Shown here in pieces: positions 54,784-61,521 of a stretch of 64,000 bases of DNA. Source of the stretch: SKVR01 sp037441525 (lineage in GTDB: Bacteria > Bacteroidota > Bacteroidia > Bacteroidales > UBA7960); the NCBI GenBank assembly GCA_037441525.1, contig JBBISA010000003.1:1-64000 (forward strand). Direction: 5' to 3'. The notes beneath the pieces were generated by a model. It saw only the letters and a list, made by a program, of their open reading frames with translations, was not told where the DNA came from and searched no databases. The translations under genes were made by a program, and so were the position numbers. Positions within the stretch are counted from its first letter, which is position 1, and each line of letters opens with the position of its first letter.

Positions 54784-56163
54784 TTACTTAGCCCGTTCGA
54801 GCCTTATGGTAAAATGCCGCATTATGGGGGCTTCTGAAACAATTCTGAATCCACGGGTAATGCTTGCTCTCCGCTCCCAGATGTTGGCAAGACCGATGGC
54901 AATATAATCCATGTGGTTGTTGGTATACACACGGCGAGGGATGGCCAGTCGCAATAGTTCCAAAACAGGGAAACGGTTTTCCCGTGTTACAGGGTTGCGA
55001 TCGGCCATAAGGGTACCAATCTCTACACCACGCACTCCACATTCTATATAAAGCTCCACCGCGAGAGTCTGGGCCTGATACTCCTCTTTGGGTACATTGG
55101 AAAGAAATTTTTTGGCATCAACAAATACCGCATGACCTCCGGTAGGTTGCTGAATGGGTATGCCAAACCCAGCCAGTTTCTTGCCCAGATATTCCACCTG
55201 GCCTATGCGGGCTTCAAGGTATGCAAATTCAGTTCCCTCCATCAACCCCTGGGCAAGGGCGCCAAGGTCGCGGCCTGCAAGCCCGCCATAGGTAAGGAAC
55301 CCTTCGTACATGATATTAAAAACACTTGCCTTATCGAACAATGATTTATCCCTTATGATAATAAAACCGCCAATATTTACGATAGCATCCTTCTTGGAAC
55401 TCATGGTGGCCGCATCAACATAAGAAAACATTTCCTTCACAATTTCACGGATGCTATTGTTTTCGTAGCGTTTTTCGCGGGTTTTAATAAAATAGGCATT
55501 TTCGGCAAATCGTGCAGCATCAAATACAGGCAAAATCCCATACCTGCGGCACAGGGTTGATACCTCGCGGATGTTTTCCATTGATACCGGCTGCCCCCCG
55601 CTGGTATTGCAGGTAATGGTAATAATGCACATAGGTATCTTTTCTCTTGGATACTTTTTGAAAACATCTTCAAGTTTCTGAAGGTCAATATTGCCTTTAA
55701 AGGGATGATATTCATCAGTATGGCAGGCTTCATCAATAGTGCAATCAATGGCACGGGCATTCCGAAATTCAATGTGTCCTTTGGTGGTATCGAAATGGGA
55801 GTTTCCCGGAACTATATCACCACTCTTTATCAGGGCCGAAAACAATACATTTTCGGCCGCCCTGCCCTGATGGGTAGGCAGAAACCAGGGCATATCAAAT
55901 AGTTCGTTAATGGTATTCTTTAATTTATAGTAACTCGAAGAGCCGGCATAACTTTCGTCGCCCAGCATTATTTCTGACCATTGGTACTGGCTCATGGCGC
56001 CGGTGCCGGAGTCAGTCAGCAAATCGATAAACACCTGCTCACTTTTCAGGTTAAAAAGGTTGAAACCGGCTTGTGCCATCCAGTGTTCCCTCTCTTCGCA
56101 ACTACTGCGGTAAAGAGGTTCAACAACTTTCATTTTCCAGGGTTCGGCATAAGGTAATTCCAT
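54784..56163 (-). CDS. tnaA: Tryptophanase
   Basis: This PLP enzyme splits tryptophan into indole, pyruvate and ammonia. The 459-residue protein has FIDLLTDSGTGAMS, THQGRAAENVL, TITCNTSGGQPVSM, FDAARFAENAYFIKTRE (PLP-ring D215) and the PLP lysine K258 in MSSKKDAIVNIGG. The family also holds tyrosine phenol-lyase. The position of the TPL-defining arginine (MERG) is V-E-I-G here (I382), and TGAMSQ matches TnaA, so tryptophanase is favoured. Its start codon is buried in an inverted repeat with the leader-peptide stop, suggesting leader control. Tryptophanases can also degrade cysteine and S-alkyl-cysteines. Confidence 0.9.
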   Translation of the reverse strand: MELPYAEPWKMKVVEPLYRSSCEEREHWMAQAGFNLFNLKSEQVFIDLLTDSGTGAMSQYQWSEIMLGDESYAGSSSYYKLKNTINELFDMPWFLPTHQGRAAENVLFSALIKSGDIVPGNSHFDTTKGHIEFRNARAIDCTIDEACHTDEYHPFKGNIDLQKLEDVFKKYPREKIPMCIITITCNTSGGQPVSMENIREVSTLCRRYGILPVFDAARFAENAYFIKTREKRYENNSIREIVKEMFSYVDAATMSSKKDAIVNIGGFIIIRDKSLFDKASVFNIMYEGFLTYGGLAGRDLGALAQGLMEGTEFAYLEARIGQVEYLGKKLAGFGIPIQQPTGGHAVFVDAKKFLSNVPKEEYQAQTLAVELYIECGVRGVEIGTLMADRNPVTRENRFPVLELLRLAIPRRVYTNNHMDYIAIGLANIWERRASITRGFRIVSEAPIMRHFTIRLERAK

Positions 56164-56247
56164 AGCAATTCAATTTTATTTTGATAATGAATAAAAACAG
56201 AAAAATGACCGGAAAAGAAAAAAACCCGGTCCGAATGAATTGCTATG
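56161..56247 (-). promoter_or_regulatory. tnaA leader: start-codon-sequestering repeat plus terminator-like hairpin
   Basis: In the minus-strand RNA, CATAGCAATTCA (56247-56236) is a perfect 12-bp complement of TGAATTGCTATG (56172-56161), whose last three bases are the tnaA start codon. Between them lies GACCGG, a T-rich 13-nt loop and CCGGTC (56231-56207), followed by a U-rich stretch, a possible weak terminator. The leader ORF stop TAG (56245-56243) is inside the first arm, so a stalled ribosome there would free the tnaA start. Confidence 0.75.
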
Positions 56248-56320
56248 CCCGATAAGTGTCGCGCCGCTTAATATTAAGCCAAAGTAAATTGTTGTTATTG
56301 GTTAAATATTTGCAAAGCAT
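56243..56320 (-). CDS. TnaC-like leader peptide ORF
   Basis: This is a 25-codon ORF (ATG 56320, TAG 56245-56243) before tnaA. It has one Trp codon, W14, in the context LLWLNIK, and ends RDTYRA. E. coli TnaC is 24 residues with one essential Trp (W12) in KWFNID and ends HRP; the distance from Trp to the stop is 11 residues here and 12 in TnaC. The essential final Pro is Ala here. A palindrome GCTTAATATTAAGC (56266-56279) covers the codons just after Trp, so part of the likeness could reflect RNA structure. Inferred role: Trp-dependent stalling to turn on tnaA. Confidence 0.6.
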   Translation of the reverse strand: MLCKYLTNNNNLLWLNIKRRDTYRA

Positions 56321-56344
56321 AGATTATAAGGAGATTAACCAGTA

Positions 56345-56352
56345 CAAATGTA
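56345..56352 (-). promoter_or_regulatory. -7 box of the tnaA leader transcript
   Basis: The minus strand reads TACATTTG, 24 bp before the leader ATG. The predicted RNA start near 56338 gives a short 5' end directly before the leader peptide. No good -33 element was seen. Confidence 0.5.
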
Positions 56353-56448
56353 TAAAAATTCCCATTTTGATTATAGCAGCAATTTTGAATTTTTAGTCAG
56401 GAATTGAATTTATGGACTTAAAATTTTGCCAATAAATCAAAATGAAGC

Positions 56449-56486
56449 TTGTAAAAAAAACAATTATAGCTAATTTTAGCGCTATA
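56449..56486 (+). promoter_or_regulatory. Promoter of the cys leader, with overlapping dyad
   Basis: TTG (56449-56451), 19-nt spacer and TAATTTTA (56471-56478; one mismatch to TAnnTTTG). TATAGC (56465-56470) and GCTATA (56481-56486) flank the -7 box as an inverted repeat, a possible operator. The RNA would start near 56485, about 19 nt before the leader ATG. Confidence 0.5.
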
Positions 56487-56503
56487 AACAAAAACACACC
56501 TGA

Positions 56504-56572
56504 ATGAACATTTACAGCCACACTTGTTGTTGTTGCAATACAAAGCCTCCGGGCAATGTAAAGGCTGTATAA
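56504..56572 (+). CDS. Cysteine-rich leader peptide ORF (four Cys codons in a row)
   Basis: The 22-codon ORF starts at ATG 56504 and stops with TAA at 56570-56572. Codons 8-11 (56525-56536) are TGT TGT TGT TGC, four cysteines in a row. The peptide begins MNIYSHTCCCC and continues NTKPPG. It has the size and placement of a classical attenuator leader before a biosynthetic operon, here cysE-cysK. Cysteine starvation should stall ribosomes on the Cys run. It is too short to be found by normal ORF searches. Not an exported protein; it should be degraded quickly. Confidence 0.8.
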   Translation: MNIYSHTCCCCNTKPPGNVKAV

Positions 56573-56636
56573 TATTATCTGAAAATTCATAACAGAAAAT
56601 ATCGAACCTTTCATTGCTCTTATGAAAGGTTTTTTT
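56544..56636 (+). promoter_or_regulatory. Attenuator of the cysE-cysK operon
   Basis: Terminator: AACCTTTCAT (56605-56614), 7-nt loop, ATGAAAGGTT (56622-56631) and a T run to 56636, 59 bp before cysE. Antiterminator: ATGTAAAGGCT (56556-56566) can pair with AACCTTTCAT with one bulge and one mismatch. Protector: AGCCT (56544-56548) can pair with AGGCT (56562-56566), blocking the antiterminator. A ribosome stalled on the Cys codons would cover AGCCT and free the antiterminator, so low cysteine would give expression. Confidence 0.8.
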
Positions 56637-56695
56637 ATTTCTGGTCCTTTGGTAGCCAGATAAACTTTAACTGAACAACTAACTTAAAAATAGTC

Positions 56696-57529
56696 ATGGA
56701 AAACCTGAGAACATTTGCCGAAAAACTTCTGCACGACCATAAATCAGATGTTTGCTATATGCCTTCGCGAAGAGATAGCAGCCAGTTTGTGAACGATATG
56801 CTTGAGTTGCTTTTTCCTCTTGATATTCCCTGCTCAACCGATGAATATCTTTTGCGATTTATGAATTCAGAACACCAACTGCGCAAGATGCTCAACAGCT
56901 TGAAAATACTCCTGAAAGAAGAACCAACCAAAATTGTGAACCACTTCTTCCCTGCACTCCCGGGCATTTATGAAAGTCTCAGGCATGATGCCGAATCGAT
57001 TTATAAGTTCGACCCTGCAGCAGCAAGCATTCAGGAAGTAGTGCATGCTTATCCCGGTTTTTTTGCCATTTCGGTTTATCGGATTTCTCACCAAATGGCA
57101 AAACAAAATGTTCCGGTTTTGCCCCGTTTGTTTTCCGAATATGCCCACAGCCGAACCGGTATCGATATAAACCCGGGAGCCATTATCGGACAAAACTTTT
57201 TCATTGACCATGGCACCGGGGTGGTAATTGGAGAAACATCTGCAATTGGCGATAATGTGAAAATATACCAAGGTGTAACACTTGGAGCAATAACGGTTGA
57301 AAAAACACTTGCGGCCACCAAGCGGCACCCAACCATTGAAGATAATGTGATTATTTATGCCGGGAGCACGGTACTTGGCGGAAAAACAGTTGTTGGGCAC
57401 GATTCAATCATCGGGGGCAATGTGTGGCTTACTGAAAGCGTACCCCCGTTTTCGGTGGTTTATCATAAAAGTGAAGTAAAAATCAGGTCGGGGAAGAATC
57501 ATTTCGAACCCATCAATTTCGTAATTTAA
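56696..57529 (+). CDS. cysE: Serine O-acetyltransferase
   Basis: It makes O-acetylserine from serine and acetyl-CoA, the first step of cysteine synthesis. The 277-residue protein has a helical N-terminus (~1-140) and a left-handed beta-helix with hexapeptide repeats (~150-250). Motifs are GIDINPGAIIGQNFFIDHGTGVVIGETSAIGDNVKIYQGVTLGA and RHPTIEDNVIIYAGSTVLGG, with the catalytic His and Asp in DHGTGVVIGE. It lies 59 bp after the attenuator terminator, so it is controlled by the Cys leader. cysK follows 63 bp downstream. Confidence 0.94.
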   Translation: MENLRTFAEKLLHDHKSDVCYMPSRRDSSQFVNDMLELLFPLDIPCSTDEYLLRFMNSEHQLRKMLNSLKILLKEEPTKIVNHFFPALPGIYESLRHDAESIYKFDPAAASIQEVVHAYPGFFAISVYRISHQMAKQNVPVLPRLFSEYAHSRTGIDINPGAIIGQNFFIDHGTGVVIGETSAIGDNVKIYQGVTLGAITVEKTLAATKRHPTIEDNVIIYAGSTVLGGKTVVGHDSIIGGNVWLTESVPPFSVVYHKSEVKIRSGKNHFEPINFVI

Positions 57530-57592
57530 AAAAACCGGAGAACGAATCAACAATCAATCTGCAAACAATATTCACAATTAAAACTATAACAA

Positions 57593-58507
57593 ATGAAAGC
57601 TAATACCATTTTAGAACTGATTGGCAACACGCCACATCTGCGAATTAATAAACTCTACCCTGCCGATTATGAGGTTTGGATGAAACTTGAAAGAAGCAAC
57701 CCCGGTGCCAGTATCAAAGACCGCATTGCCCTTTCGATGATTGAAGATGCTGAACAAAGTGGCGAACTAAAGCCGGGCGGCACCATCATTGAACCAACAT
57801 CGGGAAATACAGGAATAGGGCTGGCCATTGTGGCAGCTGTTAAAGGCTACAAGGTAATATTGGTGATGCCCGAAAGCATGTCGCTTGAAAGGCGCAGGAT
57901 AATGAAGGTTTTGGGAGCAGAATTTGTGCTTACTCCCCGCGAAAAGGGAATGAAAGGCGCTATTGCCGAGGCAACTGCCTTGGTTGAATCCACTCCCGGT
58001 TCATGGATGCCACGTCAGTTCGACAATCCTGCCAATCCGAAGGTGCACCGCGAAAAAACTTCCCTTGAAATCATCCAGGATTTCCCCGATGGGATTGATT
58101 ACCTCATAACAGGTGTTGGAACCGGAGGCCATATTACCGGCGTGGCTGAGGTATTGAAGGAGAAGTTTCCCAACCTGAAGGTTTTTGCTGTTGAACCCGC
58201 CCTTTCACCAGTAATCAGTGGTGGTGACCCGGGCCCCCATCCCATTCAGGGAATAGGAGCAGGATTTATTCCGCAAATACTTAATAAATCACTCCTCGAT
58301 GGAGTAATTACCGTAAGTAAGGAAGAAGCCTTTGAATTTGCCCGAAATTCTGCCCTTAAGGAGGGAGTATTTATCGGTATTTCCTCAGGCGCATCGCTTG
58401 CCGCGGTGAGCAAAAAGCTTCCCGAAATACCCAAAGGGTCTCGGATTCTTACCTTCTGCTACGATACCGGAGAGCGATATCTTTCAGTTGAAGGTCTGTT
58501 TGAATAA
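57593..58507 (+). CDS. cysK: Cysteine synthase (O-acetylserine sulfhydrylase)
   Basis: It converts O-acetylserine and sulfide to cysteine with PLP. The 304-residue protein starts TILELIGNTPHLRINKLYP. The PLP lysine is K42 in NPGASIKDRIAL, followed by the Asn loop PTSGNTGIGLAIVAAVKGYK, the TGVGTGGHITG phosphate cup, AVEPALSPVISGG and ISSGASLAA. Length is typical of CysK/CysM; the CysK and CysM forms are not separated by sequence alone. It forms an operon with cysE and the SDR gene. Confidence 0.94.
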   Translation: MKANTILELIGNTPHLRINKLYPADYEVWMKLERSNPGASIKDRIALSMIEDAEQSGELKPGGTIIEPTSGNTGIGLAIVAAVKGYKVILVMPESMSLERRRIMKVLGAEFVLTPREKGMKGAIAEATALVESTPGSWMPRQFDNPANPKVHREKTSLEIIQDFPDGIDYLITGVGTGGHITGVAEVLKEKFPNLKVFAVEPALSPVISGGDPGPHPIQGIGAGFIPQILNKSLLDGVITVSKEEAFEFARNSALKEGVFIGISSGASLAAVSKKLPEIPKGSRILTFCYDTGERYLSVEGLFE

Positions 58508-58555
58508 CTGGTAAAAAAGGCTGATTTTGCGTAACTTTACCCAAAAAGCAGAGTT

Positions 58556-59308
58556 ATGTACACAGCAATTGTTACCGGAGGAGCGCAGGGTATAGGCAAA
58601 GCAATTACCCTGAAATTAATAGAAGAAAACATCTATGTTTTTATTCTCGATAACGATCAGGAGGCACTCTCGGACTTTGAAGCAGAACATCATGGCATGG
58701 AGATGAGCAAAGCCATTTTCTGCGATGTTTCCGATAGTACCATTCTTGTTAAAACCCTTTCCAGCATAGCCCGGCAAAAGCCTTCCTTAAGGTATCTGGT
58801 TAATAATGCCGGGGTGTCGCGTTTTAAACCCATGCCAGAGCTGAGCCTCGACGAATGGAATTATATTCTTGCGGTAAATCTCACTTCTTTTTTCTTAACC
58901 ACTAAAACTGTGGCCGAAAATCTGCAACGCAATCATGGTGCGGTTGTAAATATCAGCAGTACCCGGGCATTAATGTCTGAACCCCATGGAGAAGCTTATG
59001 GTGCGTCGAAGGGCGGTGTATTGGCTCTTACCCATGCTATGGCCATTAGCCTTCAGCCAAGAGTCAGGGTAAACAGCATCAGTCCCGGGTGGATAGATGT
59101 ACAACCATGGCAAAAACGCAGCCGCAGAAAAACAATTTGGTGGGAAGACAAACATCACCTTCAGCACCCGGCCGGGCGCATTGGTACGCCTGAAGATGTA
59201 GCAGAGCTGTGCTGGTATCTTTTATCTGATAGAGCGGGATTTATTACCGGGCAAAATTTTGTCCTGGATGGTGGAATGACTCGTAAGATGATATATGAAG
59301 AGGAATAA
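58556..59308 (+). CDS. SDR-family oxidoreductase
   Basis: The 250-residue classical SDR has TGGAQGIGKAI (nucleotide binding), an acidic residue after strand 2 (LDNDQEAL, suggesting NAD), NNAGVSRFKPM, INISSTRALM and the YxxxK motif YGASKGG. VNSISPGWIDV and FVLDGGMTRK follow. The substrate is unknown. It is 48 bp after cysK and probably in the same transcript, which does not reveal its substrate. It ends 13 bp before a convergent gene. Confidence 0.85.
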   Translation: MYTAIVTGGAQGIGKAITLKLIEENIYVFILDNDQEALSDFEAEHHGMEMSKAIFCDVSDSTILVKTLSSIARQKPSLRYLVNNAGVSRFKPMPELSLDEWNYILAVNLTSFFLTTKTVAENLQRNHGAVVNISSTRALMSEPHGEAYGASKGGVLALTHAMAISLQPRVRVNSISPGWIDVQPWQKRSRRKTIWWEDKHHLQHPAGRIGTPEDVAELCWYLLSDRAGFITGQNFVLDGGMTRKMIYEEE

Positions 59309-59321
59309 ACCATTATAATGA

Positions 59322-59930
59322 TTATAACCCCTTCAGACGTTTGATCTCATTAAAATGGTCTATCGACTGTTTCTCAAACCTTTCTCTCGATGATTTTTTG
59401 TACTCCTCGTATTCGGTCTTCAAATCGTTTAGGTCCGATATCTTTACCTTTGCTGCGGACTGGGCACTTTTCATAATAGAAAAGGTAAAAATTACAAGTG
59501 CTGCCAGGGCAGCAATAATGGCCCATAAAATCATATTGTAAAACACCTTATCTATGGCAACACCTAAAAGGTTGAAACTATCTCGTTCCTTAACCGCCAT
59601 ATCTCTTTGCTTTGTAACTTCATTGAGTTGCATGTTAGCCGTTTCTCTTTCCAGTTTTAAAACTGCCTGCTCTCTATCCATTCCCTTTATCAGCATCTGT
59701 AAATTTTGAAGAGAATCTAAGCTATTGCGTTGGATTTTTCTGAACATATCTTCTCTGACAGCCCTGTAATTATTGTAAATATTGGTGCGCTCCTGCAAAT
59801 AATCGAATTGCTCCTTAAGGGTGCCCTGATCAAAAACATCAGGAAGATGTTGTGAAATGACCGGCGAATGAACCGATAAAACCCATATTGCAAAAATTAC
59901 CGTCAATTGAAAAAATCTGCGAATCATCAC
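59322..59930 (-). CDS. Exported membrane-anchored coiled-coil protein
   Basis: The 202-residue protein has a signal peptide (MMIRRFFQLTVIFAIWVLSVHSPVIS), a long coiled coil (~40-125), a transmembrane helix (~132-152: ILWAIIAALAALVIFTF) and a second charged coiled coil to the end (KVKISDLNDLKTEYEEYKKSSRERFEKQ region). Short proteins of this build occur in many Bacteroidetes and are sometimes misnamed as tRNA methyltransferases. No SAM-binding motif is present. A structural or assembly role in the envelope is possible. Confidence 0.65.
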   Translation of the reverse strand: MMIRRFFQLTVIFAIWVLSVHSPVISQHLPDVFDQGTLKEQFDYLQERTNIYNNYRAVREDMFRKIQRNSLDSLQNLQMLIKGMDREQAVLKLERETANMQLNEVTKQRDMAVKERDSFNLLGVAIDKVFYNMILWAIIAALAALVIFTFSIMKSAQSAAKVKISDLNDLKTEYEEYKKSSRERFEKQSIDHFNEIKRLKGL

Positions 59931-60107
59931 CTTTAATATTTGGTTTTACATTGGAAATTCAAACGAATAAAAATCCGGATAATTACTAAACTGGATTGAA
60001 CGAAACAAATGGTTGCCGTTGGGGAGATTTCGTGACTAAAGTTAATCAAATTCGATTTTCCCCCCTTGAAAGGATAAAATTTATTGTTATCAATAATAGC
60101 AATAAAC

Positions 60108-60253
60108 CCAGATTTGTCTTATGCCGATTTTTCTAATGCCCGTCATTAGAAAAACATCGGCATAAGTTATTGATAATAATATTATTAGAACGACAAATGG
60201 GATAAGAAAAACTATAAATTGTAATCAGAAATGCTTACAATTTATGTTTTTCT
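60108..60253. repeat. Cluster of long palindromes in a 454-bp intergenic gap
   Basis: Palindrome A: CTTATGCCGAT (60118-60128) with ATCGGCATAAG (60156-60166), extended inward by TTTCTAATG/CATTAGAAA. Palindrome B: AGAAAAAC and ATAAATTGTAA (60205-60224) with TTACAATTTAT and GTTTTTCT (60235-60253), a 19-bp stem with one bulge. Flanking CCCAGATTTGTC and GACAAATGGG also face each other. No coding frame is present in 59931-60384. Confidence 0.7.
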
Positions 60254-60261
60254 AAGGCGGG

Positions 60262-60316
60262 GTTAATCCCGGCTAAGTCATTAGTTCACTGCATTCCTAA
60301 TGACTAATCCGGGATA
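60262..60316. repeat. Palindromic intergenic repeat, copy 3
   Basis: CCCGGCTAAGTCATTAG (60268-60284) and CTAATGACTAATCCGGG (60297-60313) form an imperfect 17-bp inverted repeat with a 12-nt spacer. Its reverse complement matches copy 2 (34126-34165) with very few differences. Confidence 0.72.
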
Positions 60317-60355
60317 AATATTCAGAACAGAGTTTCTGTCCACCAAAATAATCAG

Positions 60356-60363
60356 TAGGTTTG
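60356..60363 (+). promoter_or_regulatory. -7 box for meaB
   Basis: TAGGTTTG matches TAnnTTTG, 22 bp before the ATG at 60385. Confidence 0.42.
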
Positions 60364-60384
60364 TAAAAAATTGCTCCGCATTGA

Positions 60385-61488
60385 ATGGAACCAAACGAAA
60401 CCCAGCAACAAAAATTTGAAAGCGCCCTGAAGGTAAACAAAGGGGTAGAACAACCCTCATCTCTCAACCAGAAGGCAATACATACGTTGCAGTTGAAAAG
60501 GCGCGCCGAATTAACTGCAGATAACATGATTGATGGGATTCTCAGGGGCGACAGAAGCATATTGAGCAGGGCTATTACCTTAATTGAAAGCTCGTTACCA
60601 GCCCATTACGAAAAAGCACAACTGATAATTGAACGTTGCCTGCCTTATTCGGGAAAATCTTTCCGAACAGGTATCACGGGTGTTCCGGGAGTCGGGAAGA
60701 GCACCTTTATTGAAGCATTCGGATTACGCCTTATCGCAAGGGGGCACAAGGTTGCTGTTTTGGCGGTCGATCCCAGCAGTGAGATTTCGAGAGGCAGTAT
60801 TCTTGGCGATAAAACCCGCATGGAACAGCTTGCCAATCATCCTTCAGCCTTTATCAGGCCCAGCCCATCGGCTGGTTCATTGGGTGGGGTGGCTCGCAAA
60901 ACACGTGAAACCATTATTTTATGCGAAGCAGCCGGATTCGACAGGATCATGGTTGAAACCGTTGGGGTTGGGCAATCGGAAACAGCTGTTCAATCGATGG
61001 TGGATTTTTTTCTTTTATTAATGCTGGCAGGGGCTGGCGATGAACTTCAGGGCATAAAACGAGGTATCATGGAAATGTGCGATGGAATGGCTATTAATAA
61101 AGCCGATGGCGATAACCTTGTTAAGGCACAACTGGCAAGGATACAATACCAGAATGCCCTGCATCTTTTTCCAACACCGGCCTCAGGATGGGCTCCAGGG
61201 GTAGAGCTATGCTCAGCATTGCACAAATCAGGGATTGATGCCATATACAATATGATAGCGACCTATGATGCCCATGTGAAAAAGAATGGATTTTTTGTGA
61301 CCAGGCGAAAGAATCAGCAAACAAACCAGATGTTCGATTCTATACGTCAATACCTCGACGATCACTTCAACCATCATAAAAAAGTGCAGCAACTTACCCC
61401 CGAAATAATTAACCAGATGCAAAATCAAAAATTAACCCCCTACCAGGCCGCTCAGAAGTTGCTCGATGTTTATCTTTCTGATATTTAA
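60385..61488 (+). CDS. meaB: MeaB-type GTPase for methylmalonyl-CoA mutase
   Basis: This metallochaperone GTPase protects and reactivates B12-dependent methylmalonyl-CoA mutase. The 367-residue G3E-family protein has Walker A GITGVPGVGKSTFIEA, VLAVDPSSEISRGSILGDKTRME (switch region), GSLGGVARKTRETIILCEAAGFD, VETVGVGQSETAV (Walker B region) and NKADGDN (base recognition). The C-terminal dimerisation helix is present. The mutase genes are not in the window, so the propionate/succinate route must be encoded elsewhere. Monocistronic or first of a short unit. Confidence 0.94.
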   Translation: MEPNETQQQKFESALKVNKGVEQPSSLNQKAIHTLQLKRRAELTADNMIDGILRGDRSILSRAITLIESSLPAHYEKAQLIIERCLPYSGKSFRTGITGVPGVGKSTFIEAFGLRLIARGHKVAVLAVDPSSEISRGSILGDKTRMEQLANHPSAFIRPSPSAGSLGGVARKTRETIILCEAAGFDRIMVETVGVGQSETAVQSMVDFFLLLMLAGAGDELQGIKRGIMEMCDGMAINKADGDNLVKAQLARIQYQNALHLFPTPASGWAPGVELCSALHKSGIDAIYNMIATYDAHVKKNGFFVTRRKNQQTNQMFDSIRQYLDDHFNHHKKVQQLTPEIINQMQNQKLTPYQAAQKLLDVYLSDI

Positions 61489-61521
61489 AACATTATAGAT
61501 AGATCATAATTTTTCCGACTC

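Noticed and set aside
54784..56163. Tyrosine phenol-lyase instead of tryptophanase
   Set aside because: The position of the TPL-specific arginine (MERG) is V-E-I-G here, as in tryptophanase.
59322..59930. tRNA (guanine-N1)-methyltransferase
   Set aside because: This label is sometimes attached to similar proteins, but the sequence is a coiled-coil membrane protein with no SAM-binding motif.
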